Source: an uncultured beta proteobacterium
GTDB lineage: Bacteria > Pseudomonadota > Gammaproteobacteria > Burkholderiales > Burkholderiaceae
Reading direction: 5' to 3'
Assembly (NCBI GenBank): GCA_903846025.1
Contig: CAIMZP010000088.1
Coordinates: 1-48,237, forward strand
DNA length: 48,237 nt
Part shown: in pieces, positions 8,324-17,579 of the stretch
How the letters are laid out: each line of letters starts with the position of its first letter
Numbering within the stretch: position 1 is the first letter of the stretch
The notes under the pieces: generated by a model
What the model saw: the letters and a program-made list of their open reading frames with translations, nothing else
What the model was told of the DNA's origin: nothing
The model's database searches: none
Made by a program: the position numbers and the translations under genes

Positions 8324-9508
8324 ATGCTGAAACTAGATAATCACCTGTCTGGGCGCCATTTTTTACATATTCCTGGCCCAAGTCCAGTGCCTGCCCGTAT
8401 TTTGCGTGCTATTAGCTATCAGACGATTGATCATCGCGGGCCTGAATTTGGTGAATTTGGCCTCAAAATATTAGACGGTATTAAAAAGATTTTTAAAACA
8501 GAGCAACCCGTCATTATTTATTCGGCTTCTGGCACGGGGGCTTGGGAAGGCGCTTTAGTGAACGTCCTTAATCCGGGCGATAAGGTTTTGTTTTATGAAA
8601 CCGGCCAGTTCGCCAACTTATGGCGTGCCTTAGGAAAGCGCCTAGAGTTAAATGTCGAAGTTGTTGGCAAAACAGGTCAAGATACTTGGCGTTGGGGTGT
8701 TGATGCCAGTGTCATTGAGGCGCGTTTGCGCCAAGATACACAGCATGAAATTAAAGCGGTATGTGTGGTTCACAACGAAACTTCTACGGGGGTGACATCA
8801 AATATTGCCGCCGTGCGCAAGGCAATTGACGATGCTAGACACCCAGCGCTATTGCTGGTGGATAGCGTATCTGGCTTGGGTTCAGCCGATTATTGCCATG
8901 ATGCTTGGGGTGCTGATGTCACCATTTCTGGTTCACAAAAAGGTTTGATGCTGCCTCCAGGGATTGGTTTTAATGCGCTCTCACCAAAAGCCATTGAAGC
9001 GAGCCAGCGTAGCAAGTTTCCAAAGTCCTATTTCGCTTGGGATGAAATCCTCGAGTCCAATAAAACAGGCTATTGGCCAACTACTCCTAGCACCAATTTA
9101 TTGTATGGATTGCATGAGGCGCTCGATATGATGATGGCCGAGGGTTTGGACACTATTTTTGCTCGTCACCAACGTTTGGCAGAAGCTTGTCGTCGCGCTG
9201 CCACCGCTTGGGGTTTGGAGATCCAATGTTTAGATCCAAATGCGTACTCGCCAGTATTGACCACCATCGTAGTACCAGCAGAAATGGATGCAGATGTGTT
9301 GCGTAAGCATGCCCTGCAGAAATTTAATTTATCACTCGGAACAGGTCTAGGTAAGCTCAAAGGCAAGATTTTCCGGATTGGCCATTTGGGTGACTGTAAC
9401 GAGCTTAGCTTAATGGCTGCCTTGAGCGGGGTCGAGATGAGCCTAGGCGCAATGGGCTACAAACCCAAGGAAAGTGGTGTAGTTGCTGCTCAAGACTTCC
9501 TTAAATAA
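8324..9508 (+). CDS. Serine-glyoxylate aminotransferase (class V, SgaA-like)
   Basis: PLP-dependent class V aminotransferase of 394 aa. The family converts serine plus glyoxylate to hydroxypyruvate plus glycine, or uses alanine as donor. Visible family features are the N-terminal IPGPSPVPARI (16-26), the phosphate-binding SASGTGAWEGAL (67-78), the VVHNETSTG segment (148-156), the cofactor Asp180 in LLLVDSVSG, and the Schiff-base Lys206 in SGSQKGLMLPPG. The C-terminal FRIGHLGDCNE motif is also typical. It is divergent from the GntR regulator across 189 bp with two operators. With the hydroxyacid dehydrogenase and the GlcG-like gene it suggests glyoxylate assimilation. Confidence 0.9.
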   Translation: MLKLDNHLSGRHFLHIPGPSPVPARILRAISYQTIDHRGPEFGEFGLKILDGIKKIFKTEQPVIIYSASGTGAWEGALVNVLNPGDKVLFYETGQFANLWRALGKRLELNVEVVGKTGQDTWRWGVDASVIEARLRQDTQHEIKAVCVVHNETSTGVTSNIAAVRKAIDDARHPALLLVDSVSGLGSADYCHDAWGADVTISGSQKGLMLPPGIGFNALSPKAIEASQRSKFPKSYFAWDEILESNKTGYWPTTPSTNLLYGLHEALDMMMAEGLDTIFARHQRLAEACRRAATAWGLEIQCLDPNAYSPVLTTIVVPAEMDADVLRKHALQKFNLSLGTGLGKLKGKIFRIGHLGDCNELSLMAALSGVEMSLGAMGYKPKESGVVAAQDFLK

Positions 9509-9580
9509 GCCTTGGACCCAATACCCACTTATAATTCAAGTACTTATATATCGACCTTATTTGAGATAGAAAGAATTCCC

Positions 9581-9988
9581 ATGTTAGCTACAAAGCCCTA
9601 TTTGACTCAAGCTGATGTCCAAAAAATCCTGGATGCGGCCGATAAACATGCTGCCCAAAATAATCTAGCGGTCACCATTGCTGTTTGTGACGATGGTGGT
9701 CATGTTTTGGGTTTAATCCGTCGTGATGGCTGCGCGCCAGTGTCCGCTTACATTGCTCAAGAAAAAGCGCGTACTGCTGCTATGGGTAAGCGCGAGAGTC
9801 GTGTTTACGAGGAAATTATTAATAACGGCCGCACCTCCTTTTTATCTGTCCCGCATATTTCGGGAATGCTAGAGGGTGGGGTCAATATCGAGGTAAATGG
9901 TTTTACCATCGGCGCAGTCGGCGTTTCCGGCGTTAAATCAACCGAGGATGCCGAAACTGCTAAAGCCGGCATTGCGGCCATCTTGTAA
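9581..9988 (+). CDS. GlcG/HbpS family heme-binding-like protein
   Basis: A 135-aa GlcG/HbpS domain protein (DUF336/Haem_degrading family). Features include the N-terminal LTQADVQKILDAADKHA, the core VAVCDDGGHVLGLIRRDG, and the C-terminal GAVGVSGVKSTEDAETAKAGI. GlcG-type genes often sit in glycolate-utilisation loci but their biochemical role is unsettled; some members bind heme or degrade it. The ORF track begins at TTG 9512, but homology starts at ATG 9581, so I use that. It lies 72 bp after the aminotransferase, probably in the same operon, and ends 6 bp before rhlE. Confidence 0.85.
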   Translation: MLATKPYLTQADVQKILDAADKHAAQNNLAVTIAVCDDGGHVLGLIRRDGCAPVSAYIAQEKARTAAMGKRESRVYEEIINNGRTSFLSVPHISGMLEGGVNIEVNGFTIGAVGVSGVKSTEDAETAKAGIAAIL

Positions 9989-9994
9989 GTTACC

Positions 9995-11452
9995 TTGACA
10001 AATATCGTTCCTGAAATAAATATCCCTGAGGGGGCTTCTGCAACCGCCGCTCCCCAAGCAAGCATCACTTTTGCTGACTTTGGTTTAGATCCGCTGATTC
10101 AAAAAGCTGTATCTGAGCAAGGCTACACAACACCTACCCCAATTCAAGCACAAGCAATTCCGCATGTATTAGCGGGCAGTGATTTGATGGGGGCTGCGCA
10201 AACAGGTACTGGTAAGACTGCAGCCTTTGTATTGCCAATCATTCAAAAGATTTTGCGGCATGCAAGCAGTAGCGCATCACCGGCTCGCCATCCAATCCGA
10301 GCTTTGGTATTGACGCCAACGAGGGAGTTGGCCGTTCAGGTTTCCGAGAATGCCGCGAACTATTCTCGTCATACGGACTTGCGTGCTGCCGTGGTTTACG
10401 GCGGCGTGGATATGAAGGAACAGGTCGCTATCTTACGCAATGGTGTAGAAATTTTGATTGCTACACCTGGGCGTTTACTTGATCACATTGGCTCTAAAGT
10501 AGCGAACCTTTCCCAGGTCGAAATATTGGTATTGGATGAAGCGGATCGCATGCTAGACATGGGATTCTTGCCTGATCTACAGCGCATTATTAATTTGATT
10601 CCGGCGCAGCGGCAAACCCTATTATTCTCCGCAACGTTTTCTCCAGAAATTAAAAAACTTGCACAAAGTTATTTACGCACTCCAGTGACGGTGGAAGTAG
10701 CCAGGCAGAACGCTGCCGCCGATACCGTTAAGCAAGTAGTGCACATGGTGTCTTCAGCAGATAAACAGCAAGCTATCGTGAAAGTGCTGGAGGCCCGCAC
10801 GCGTCAAGGTTTATCTCGCCAGTGCATCATCTTTACGAATAGCCGTTTGGGTTGTGCAAGATTGTCACGTGCTTTAGAGCGTGATGGAATTAAGGCGGGC
10901 GCCATTCACGGTGACAAGAGTCAGGGTGAGCGCACCCTTACTTTGGACGCTTTCAAATCCGGCGCAATTGAGGCCTTGGTGGCAACAGACGTTGCCGCGC
11001 GCGGTCTAGATATTCCAGACATGCCTTTGGTCATTAATCATGAATTGCCTTATAACGCCGAAGACTTTATTCACCGCATTGGCCGTACTGGTCGTGCTGG
11101 TAATAAAGGTGATGCTATTGCTTTGGTGGATGCGAGCGAAAAGCGCTTGCTTGACGATATCGAAAGGCTAATGAAGCGCAAGCTCGATGTTCAGCCACTA
11201 CCTGATATTGAGGTCTCATCTAACAGAGCTCCATCAAATAGAGCAACATCAAACAGGACCCCTTCAAGCAGAACAAGCTCAGTAAAAGATTCCCCTGGAA
11301 AAGCATCGGACCCATTTTTCTATATGCCTTATGAGCCTAGTGTTGCACCTCAGTCAGCAACCAACTCTTCAAATCCAGAAGAAAAGAAAGTGGGCATTGT
11401 TTCCGCCAAGCCAGCTATTGGGGCTTTATTAGGTGGCTTTAAGAAGAAATAA
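9995..11452 (+). CDS. rhlE: DEAD-box ATP-dependent RNA helicase RhlE
   Basis: RNA helicase involved in ribosome assembly and RNA turnover. Motifs run in order: Q motif GYTTPTPIQAQAIP, Walker A QTGTGKTAA (Lys74), PTRELA, TPGRLLDH, DEAD box in VLDEADRMLD, SAT in LFSATFS, and motif VI HRIGRTGRAG. After the core (about 400 residues) a basic, Ser/Asn/Arg-rich tail contains a short imperfect repeat (SNRAPSNRATSNRTPSSR) and ends GALLGGFKKK, typical of RhlE. The start is TTG, as no in-frame ATG precedes the Q motif. It follows the GlcG-like gene by 6 bp, so it may be read through from the GntR-controlled promoter. Its last codons overlap the remains of gluQ on the other strand. Confidence 0.95.
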   Translation: MTNIVPEINIPEGASATAAPQASITFADFGLDPLIQKAVSEQGYTTPTPIQAQAIPHVLAGSDLMGAAQTGTGKTAAFVLPIIQKILRHASSSASPARHPIRALVLTPTRELAVQVSENAANYSRHTDLRAAVVYGGVDMKEQVAILRNGVEILIATPGRLLDHIGSKVANLSQVEILVLDEADRMLDMGFLPDLQRIINLIPAQRQTLLFSATFSPEIKKLAQSYLRTPVTVEVARQNAAADTVKQVVHMVSSADKQQAIVKVLEARTRQGLSRQCIIFTNSRLGCARLSRALERDGIKAGAIHGDKSQGERTLTLDAFKSGAIEALVATDVAARGLDIPDMPLVINHELPYNAEDFIHRIGRTGRAGNKGDAIALVDASEKRLLDDIERLMKRKLDVQPLPDIEVSSNRAPSNRATSNRTPSSRTSSVKDSPGKASDPFFYMPYEPSVAPQSATNSSNPEEKKVGIVSAKPAIGALLGGFKKK

Positions 11453-11951
11453 GATTGCCCCAAGCGCGAGTGGTTGCCAATAGCCACTCCGCTATCGAAG
11501 TATTTTTGCCGTCAAGTAGGTCATTCAAACCCAATTTTTGTGCTGCTTTGCCAAATTTAGAAGGCTTGTGACATTGGCCGCATTATTGGTGAAAAAAACG
11601 GTAGGCCTAAATCTTCCTCGGTTTGCTGGCTGTTCACTGCGAGGCACTCCTGGCGTTGCCAAAGCGTTTGTAATGGTTGGTGATAACGAGGAGTAAGAGA
11701 TGAGCTTGAAGGCTGTTAAGGCTTTTTAAGGCCCTCTGATCGTCTTCCTGAAACCTTTATGCCCTGCTTACTTTCTCATCCTAATGCAAGCTACAGGAAG
11801 GTCATTAGCACAGAATTGCATGTAGCGAACTTCCTTAGGCTGTAAATAGTCGCCTAGTATGCAAAAGACTGGTTGGAGAAGGCGCAAATCGCCCGCGGTA
11901 GCCTTCCGGTAGGGATGGAAGGTTTTTCAGCTTAGACACAGCTAAAATCAT
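11439..11951 (-). pseudogene. gluQ: Decayed glutamyl-queuosine tRNA(Asp) synthetase
   Basis: The 500-bp gap before dnaE holds gene remains on the minus strand. From ATG 11951 the frame reads a normal start, LPEGYRGRFAPSPT (the class I synthetase HIGH-region lead-in typical of GluQ), then diverges and stops at 11835. Other frames then give EDDQRALKSLNSLQ and RYHQPLQTLWQRQEC, resembling the GluQ segments after the RIEDLD region and around the YQ.ALxxL helix. A last frame gives AAQKLGLNDLLDGKN with IAEWLLATTRAWG, which looks like a GluQ C-terminus, and stops at 11439 inside rhlE. Intact GluQ is about 290-300 aa, but only about 170 codons remain, with stops, frameshifts and loss of the middle including the KLSKQ motif. 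The N-terminal match is strong; the rest is by position and resemblance. Confidence 0.75.
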
Positions 11952-11954
11952 CTC

Positions 11955-14900
11955 ATGGCTTCACCCCGTTTTGTTCATCTGCGCGTCCATTCCGAGTTTT
12001 CAATTACGGATGGAATCGTGCGGATTGATGATGCAGTGGCTGCAGCCGCTAAAGATGAAATGGGTGCCTTAGCCCTGACTGATCTGAGTAATTTATTCGG
12101 ATTGGTTCGTTTTTATACTGCGGCACGCTCTGAAGGGGTCAAGCCTATTGCTGGTGCTGATGTTTGGGTAAGCAATCCCCAGGACCCTGAACAACCCTAC
12201 CGTTTATTGCTGTTGGTACAAAACCATTCGGGGTACCTTAATCTTTGTCAGTTGCTGAGTAAGGCGTCTTTAGAAAATCAATCGCGTGGCCGAGCCGAAG
12301 TAAAGGCCGAGTGGTTTACAGAACCCGCATCAAAGGTCGAAGATAAAGTTGCCAAGAAAACCTTAGCCTATGGATTAATTGCCCTCTCTGCTGGTCGCTG
12401 GGGTGATGTTGGCGTCGCTTTATTGGCTGGGCAAGAGGAGCAAGCTAAAGTAGCAGCCATGCGCTGGGAACAATTATTTCCGAATGCTTTCTTTATTGAG
12501 GTGCAGCGCGGTGGCCATCCACAGGATGAAAAACACCTACAACTAGCTTGTCATTTAGCAAGTGAGTTGGATTTGCCAATTGTGGCAACTCACCCTGTGC
12601 AGTTTATGCAGAAAAGTGATTTTATTGCTCATGAGGCTCGGGTTTGCATTGCCGAGGGCGAGTTATTGGGTAACCCGCGACGTCAGAAGAAATTTAATGA
12701 TGAGCAATATTTCTTATCTCAATCGGAGATGGAGATGCGTTTCGCTGACTTGCCCGTTGCTTTGGCGAACTCAGTAGAAATTGCTAAGCGTTGTAATTTA
12801 TCGCTCGTTCTTGGGCAGCCTCGATTGCCCGATTTCCCAACGCCGCCTGGTATTACTCTGGATGAATTCTTGTTTGAGCAATCGGAAATGGGATTAAAGC
12901 GCCACATGGAGCGTAACTTTCCGGATCCAGATGAGCGAGCCAAAGAGGCATCACGTTATCTCGATCGCTTGACGTTTGAAGTTAAAACGATTGTGCAAAT
13001 GGGATTTCCAGGCTACTTTTTGATTGTGGCGGATTTTATTAACTGGGCAAAAAATAATGGTGTGCCAGTAGGTCCTGGTCGTGGATCAGGCGCGGGATCT
13101 TTGGTGGCTTACTCGTTGGGTATTACCGACCTTGATCCATTGCGCTATAACTTGCTCTTTGAGCGCTTTTTAAATCCAGAGCGGGTATCCATGCCCGACT
13201 TTGATATTGACTTCTGTCAGCACGGGCGTGATCGTGTCATTCAGTATGTCAAAGACAAATATGGCAAAGACGCTGTAAGTCAGATTGCTACCTTTGGAAC
13301 CATGGCTGCCAGAGCGGCGATTCGCGATGTGGGTCGCGTACTGGAGCAAGGCTATAACTTTGTGGATGGCATTGCTAAATTAATTCCAAATAAGCCAGGT
13401 CAGCACATGACCATTGAAATTGCTAAAAAGGAAGAAAAGCAGCTAGCCGAGCGTGAAAAGAATGAAGATGAAGTGCGCCAACTGTTATCGTTAGCTCAAC
13501 AGTTAGAGGGCATGACTCGTAACGTCGGCATGCATGCTGGCGGTGTATTAATTGCCCCTGGCCGCTTAACTGATTTTTGCCCACTCTATACTCAAGAAAC
13601 AAAAGATCAAGACAGTAGCTCAGTCATTAGTCAGTTTGATAAAGATGATGTTGAAGCAATTGGCCTAGTAAAGTTCGACTTCCTGGGACTAACTACATTA
13701 ACTATTTTGGCCGCTGCTGAGCGCTGGATAAAAACTTTACATACTGATCGCAAGGATTGGAATATTGGTGAAATTTCCCTTGAGGATGAGGGCACATTTG
13801 ATGTTTTGAAGAAGGCCAATACTGTTGCCGTCTTCCAGCTGGAAAGTCGCGGTATGCAAGGCATGCTAAGAGAGGCCAAGCCCGATCGTTTCGAAGACAT
13901 CATTGCGCTCGTTGCCCTGTATCGTCCAGGCCCAATGGACCTCATACCCGACTTTATTGAGCGTAAGCATGGGCGTCAAAAAGTAGAGTACCCAGACCCA
14001 CGGATTGAATCTGTTCTTCGCGAAACCTACGGCATCATGGTCTATCAAGAGCAGGTAATGCAGATGGCACAGATGATTGGTGGCTACTCTCTTGGTGGTG
14101 CCGATATGTTGCGTCGTGCAATGGGTAAGAAAAAGCCAGAAGAGATGGCTCAGCATCGCAAAATTTTTAGTGACGGAGCTAAGGCAGGCGGCATCACTGA
14201 AGGTAAAGCCAACGAGATTTATGATTTGATGGAGCGCTTTGCGGGTTATGGATTTAATAAATCCCATGCTGCCGCCTATGCGCTCCTAGCATATCAAACG
14301 GCTTGGTTAAAAGCACATTACCCCGCTGAATTTATGGCGGCCAACTTATCGCTCGCCATGGATGACACTGACAAGGTAAAAATTCTGTATGACGATTGCT
14401 TGGTAAATCAAATTCGGGTGTTCTCACCAGATATCAATACCGGGGTACACGTATTTACCCCACTCAGAGCGCCAGATTCCGCACCAGATTCACCCTTAAG
14501 TCACATTCGTTATGGTTTAGGCGCAGTGCGCGGTACTGGTGAAGCTGCTATTGATGCGATTGTCAAAGCCCGTGAGACTAGCGGACCCTTTAAAGACCTG
14601 TTTGATTTTTGCGCTAGGATAGATCGCAGACAAGTAAACCGTAGAGCAATAGAAGCATTAATGCGGGCAGGAGCTTTCGATAGCTTGTATCGAGACTCAA
14701 TTCCTGTTGGTGGAAATTTATACGATATTCGCTCTACTTTGCTAGCCTCACTCGCACGGGCCATCGAGGCGGCTGAGCAGGCGGAAGCGTCCATTCATCA
14801 GGTAAGTTTATTTGAGGCGGCAGGTGAAGCAGATCGCCATCTGCCAGAGCTAGTGCGCGAGCCTGTCTGGTCCGAGAAAAAACGCCTGCAAGAAGAAAAA

Positions 14901-15572
14901 ACTTCTTTAGGTTTATGTTTGACTGGCCACATGTTTGATGCTTATCGCGAAGAAACTACCCACTTTATTCGACAGTCTTTATCCAAGGTCACCGAGGGGA
15001 AAGATCAGCTTATCGCTGGCATTATTACTTCCGCAAGAATGCTGACAGGTCAGCGTGGTCGTATGATGATTGCAACTATTGATGATGGATCAGCAGCGAT
15101 GGAGGTGACGCTTTATAGTGAAGTCTATGAACCTAATCGCTCCTGGTTAAAGGAAGATGAGTTGCTGATTGCCAAGGTGAATATCACCCCAGATAAATTT
15201 TCTGGTGGCGTACGCGTGGTCTCGGAAGCGGTGATGGATATCACTGGTGCACGGATGCGTTTTGCACGCAACGTCCATATGTTTATTGATGCTGGAATCG
15301 ATTTGCGATCTTTGCGTAGTCAACTTGGTCCTTACTTGATGACTAATCGGGTTCGTGACCCTAAATTAGGGCCAGGAGCCCCCACAATGCCTGGCGGTAA
15401 TGAGGGTATGAAAGGTTTAATGCTGACAGCGGCAGTAACCACTAGTGGTGGCGCTTGTTTAATGCAATTTCCTGAAGAGCTGCGCATTTATCCAGATGAT
15501 GCCTGCCTGCATAACTTGAATCAGATTTTAGCGGCCAAACAAAACCACTCAGTGCAAGTTCAATACCAGTAG
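11955..15572 (+). CDS. dnaE: DNA polymerase III subunit alpha
   Basis: Catalytic subunit of the replicative polymerase. It begins with a PHP domain (FVHLRVHSEFSITDGIV, residues 6-22), followed by the Pol III palm and fingers. The nucleotide-binding GPGRGSGAGSLVAY and the catalytic aspartates in MPDFDIDFC are present. Further on are GMHAGGVLIAP, the RPGPMDLIPDFIERKHG segment, the YGIMVYQEQVMQMAQ segment, an HhH region (HAAAYALLAYQTAWLKAHYPAEFMAA) and a C-terminal OB fold. Length (1205 aa) is normal for betaproteobacterial DnaE1. No good Shine-Dalgarno precedes the ATG. The promoter must lie in the decayed gluQ sequence, whose start codon is only 3 bp upstream on the other strand. Confidence 0.97.
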   Translation: MASPRFVHLRVHSEFSITDGIVRIDDAVAAAAKDEMGALALTDLSNLFGLVRFYTAARSEGVKPIAGADVWVSNPQDPEQPYRLLLLVQNHSGYLNLCQLLSKASLENQSRGRAEVKAEWFTEPASKVEDKVAKKTLAYGLIALSAGRWGDVGVALLAGQEEQAKVAAMRWEQLFPNAFFIEVQRGGHPQDEKHLQLACHLASELDLPIVATHPVQFMQKSDFIAHEARVCIAEGELLGNPRRQKKFNDEQYFLSQSEMEMRFADLPVALANSVEIAKRCNLSLVLGQPRLPDFPTPPGITLDEFLFEQSEMGLKRHMERNFPDPDERAKEASRYLDRLTFEVKTIVQMGFPGYFLIVADFINWAKNNGVPVGPGRGSGAGSLVAYSLGITDLDPLRYNLLFERFLNPERVSMPDFDIDFCQHGRDRVIQYVKDKYGKDAVSQIATFGTMAARAAIRDVGRVLEQGYNFVDGIAKLIPNKPGQHMTIEIAKKEEKQLAEREKNEDEVRQLLSLAQQLEGMTRNVGMHAGGVLIAPGRLTDFCPLYTQETKDQDSSSVISQFDKDDVEAIGLVKFDFLGLTTLTILAAAERWIKTLHTDRKDWNIGEISLEDEGTFDVLKKANTVAVFQLESRGMQGMLREAKPDRFEDIIALVALYRPGPMDLIPDFIERKHGRQKVEYPDPRIESVLRETYGIMVYQEQVMQMAQMIGGYSLGGADMLRRAMGKKKPEEMAQHRKIFSDGAKAGGITEGKANEIYDLMERFAGYGFNKSHAAAYALLAYQTAWLKAHYPAEFMAANLSLAMDDTDKVKILYDDCLVNQIRVFSPDINTGVHVFTPLRAPDSAPDSPLSHIRYGLGAVRGTGEAAIDAIVKARETSGPFKDLFDFCARIDRRQVNRRAIEALMRAGAFDSLYRDSIPVGGNLYDIRSTLLASLARAIEAAEQAEASIHQVSLFEAAGEADRHLPELVREPVWSEKKRLQEEKTSLGLCLTGHMFDAYREETTHFIRQSLSKVTEGKDQLIAGIITSARMLTGQRGRMMIATIDDGSAAMEVTLYSEVYEPNRSWLKEDELLIAKVNITPDKFSGGVRVVSEAVMDITGARMRFARNVHMFIDAGIDLRSLRSQLGPYLMTNRVRDPKLGPGAPTMPGGNEGMKGLMLTAAVTTSGGACLMQFPEELRIYPDDACLHNLNQILAAKQNHSVQVQYQ

Positions 15573-15613
15573 GCATTAAGAATGGGCATTAAAAAATCAG
15601 CGCCTGTATTGCT

Positions 15614-16795
15614 TTATTGTTCCTGCAGTGTGCGTTTAACAGCATTAACTGCTTCAATCACCTGAGCTGGCTCAAGTAGATCTAGACATTGGCTATGACT
15701 GTCGGCGCGGTCATCGCAACCCGCTTTGCGACAAGGCACGCACTCACCGGGTCCTTGCAAAATCGTGACATTTCCTACTGTTTGGCTGCGAGCGCGTAGG
15801 GTATAAGGTTGTTTTCCCACAAAACCATTAGGCCAGGGGCCAAAATTACTTGGAGGCGTTGGACCAAAAAGGGCAATGGTTGGCACATTACAAGCAGCTG
15901 CTAGATGGGTGATGGATGTGTCTACCCCAACATAAGCTAACGCCCCTCGAATTAATGTGCCAGCCTGGGGAATAGAAAGCATGCCTGCCGTATCTATTAC
16001 GTGCTCAAGGGTCTCTTTATCCAGCAGGGAGAGAATATCGCGGTTCAGTTGCAGGTCTTGCTTGGCCGGAGAGGCACTTAAAACCACTTGCCAGCCTTGT
16101 CCAGCCAGCCATGTGACTAAGGCTTGCCAATACGCTAGCGGCCAGCGCTTATAGGCGGTTAGTGGCCCTGGATGAACCACGACATAAGTTGATCGGAGTT
16201 GATTCGCGATGACGGGGGTTAACGGGTCTCCAACAGGAGGGGTCACAGAAATTGGATGATTAAACACATCCTCTGAATTAAGGTAGAAGCTCTCGAGTAG
16301 CCGCATCTTCTCAGCAACGACATGCTGTGAAAAATAATCTACTTCTACGGTATGGATACAAATGAACTTTTTCCAGGCATTTTGCTGGTCACGTTTAATT
16401 TTATTGGCCTTATTTAGCTCGGCATCTCCTTGAGGATGCCCGCTTAAAACACCCACTCTTCGAAAGGCAGCCACTAAGCCGTAAAGATAAGAGCGATCAC
16501 TCGGTTGGGTGACGATGGCCAAATCGTAGCGCTGAAAGAGGCGTATAAACAAAAAAAAGTATTCGTTTAATTTGGGTCGATCAGAGGTTTCAATGAACCT
16601 TGCGATATCGGGATTACCTTTGAGGATATCGAGTTTGCCACGGTAACCTAAAAAATGAAATTCAGCATCTGGCCATAGCTCCCGCGCTTTAGAAATCAGC
16701 GGAGTCGTTACAAGCACATCGCCAATTTGTCGTGTGGCGATAAATAAGACTTTTTTGGGTTTTGAGTTTGAGGCGCCAGAAGAAAAAAGATTCAT
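15614..16795 (-). CDS. Glycosyltransferase family 9 (heptosyltransferase-like)
   Basis: A GT9 enzyme (393 aa) of the ADP-heptose:LPS heptosyltransferase group, acting on the cytoplasmic face of the inner membrane in LPS core assembly. The N-terminal Rossmann half begins VLFIATRQIGDVLVTTPL, and the C-terminal half contains VVHPGPLTAYKRWP and the sugar-nucleotide motif GVDTSITHLAAA followed by ALFGPTPP. A cysteine-rich tail (CVPCRKAGCDD and a later Cys) is like that in other WaaQ-type proteins. It lies 4 bp after the GT2 gene at 16800 and converges with dnaE. WaaQ/RfaQ function is plausible; the acceptor cannot be told from sequence. Confidence 0.88.
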   Translation of the reverse strand: MNLFSSGASNSKPKKVLFIATRQIGDVLVTTPLISKARELWPDAEFHFLGYRGKLDILKGNPDIARFIETSDRPKLNEYFFLFIRLFQRYDLAIVTQPSDRSYLYGLVAAFRRVGVLSGHPQGDAELNKANKIKRDQQNAWKKFICIHTVEVDYFSQHVVAEKMRLLESFYLNSEDVFNHPISVTPPVGDPLTPVIANQLRSTYVVVHPGPLTAYKRWPLAYWQALVTWLAGQGWQVVLSASPAKQDLQLNRDILSLLDKETLEHVIDTAGMLSIPQAGTLIRGALAYVGVDTSITHLAAACNVPTIALFGPTPPSNFGPWPNGFVGKQPYTLRARSQTVGNVTILQGPGECVPCRKAGCDDRADSHSQCLDLLEPAQVIEAVNAVKRTLQEQ

Positions 16796-16799
16796 ATTT

Positions 16800-17579
16800 T
16801 TACTGTGCTTTAGCTAAGATTTTCTGACGCACGAGACGGGCATTTTCTGCGGCATTAGATTGATCATGAATGGGGTGGTGTAGATGCAGCACCTCGGTGG
16901 CCCACGATCCTGATTTACGCACAAGCCCTTTACTTTGCAATCTAAAAACAAAGTCCGCATCCTCATGACCCCAGCCCGTCATGCTGTCGTCAAAACCTTG
17001 AATAGCTAGAGCGTCTACTTTCCAGCAAGCCATATTGCAACCTTTAATACGACGCCAGATAAATTTCTTGTAATTGCGCCAAGAGCCATCCCCCAATTTA
17101 AATTTGAGTGGCCAGTATTTATTAATGCCACCATGAAGACGCATACTCAGAAGATTTTTAGTAAATAAAGCATAGTCCCAGTGGGGCCAGGCAATAATTT
17201 TCTTAGTTAAATCACTATTGAGTAATACGCGACTTCCAGTCACGAGGTGACCTTTTTGAGCCAGTTTGTGATGACGTGCCACAAAGTCGGGCTGAGCAAT
17301 GCAATCCCCATCGAGGAAAATCAGATAATCTCCTGCCGCTGCATCGATAGCTTGATTGAGAATACGGGTTTTACGAAAGCCTCGGTCTGCTTGCCATAGA
17401 TGGGAGATTGCTACAGGCATAGAGGGTTTTAATGCCTCAATCACTTGCCGAGTTTCTTCATTTGAGCCATCATCGGCAATGATGATTTCAAAATTTAACT
17501 CAGTTTGAGTAGCAAGAGATTCTAAGCATAACTTCAGTGCTTGTGGCCAGTTGTAAGTAGCCAAAAGGATCGAAATCAT
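16800..17579 (-). CDS. Glycosyltransferase family 2 with galactosyltransferase-like C-terminus
   Basis: A 259-aa GT-A enzyme. The N-terminus has ISILLATYNWPQALKLCLES and the nucleotide-binding IIADDGSNEET, followed by the metal-binding FLDGDCIAQ (DxD-like) near residue 92. The C-terminal MTGWGHEDADFVFRL resembles the Glyco_transf_7C acceptor/catalytic motif seen in LPS and capsule transferases. It overlaps the upstream WaaE-like gene by 4 bp and precedes the GT9 gene by 4 bp, so the three form one operon, likely adding outer-core or O-chain sugars. The specific sugar is not determinable. Confidence 0.87.
   Translation of the reverse strand: MISILLATYNWPQALKLCLESLATQTELNFEIIIADDGSNEETRQVIEALKPSMPVAISHLWQADRGFRKTRILNQAIDAAAGDYLIFLDGDCIAQPDFVARHHKLAQKGHLVTGSRVLLNSDLTKKIIAWPHWDYALFTKNLLSMRLHGGINKYWPLKFKLGDGSWRNYKKFIWRRIKGCNMACWKVDALAIQGFDDSMTGWGHEDADFVFRLQSKGLVRKSGSWATEVLHLHHPIHDQSNAAENARLVRQKILAKAQ

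Noticed and set aside
11211-11290. Short tandem-like repeats encoding SNRA/SNRT near the end of rhlE
   Set aside because: They are imperfect and only a few units long, as expected for the low-complexity basic tail of RhlE; not a CRISPR or phase-variable repeat.
11467-11492. GAGTGG...CCACTC hairpin after rhlE as a terminator
   Set aside because: No T run follows directly and the sequence is explained by the decayed gluQ C-terminus; a weak terminator role remains possible.
13866-14267. 133-aa minus-strand ORF inside dnaE
   Set aside because: Shadow of dnaE; the translation is composition-biased and has no recognisable domain.
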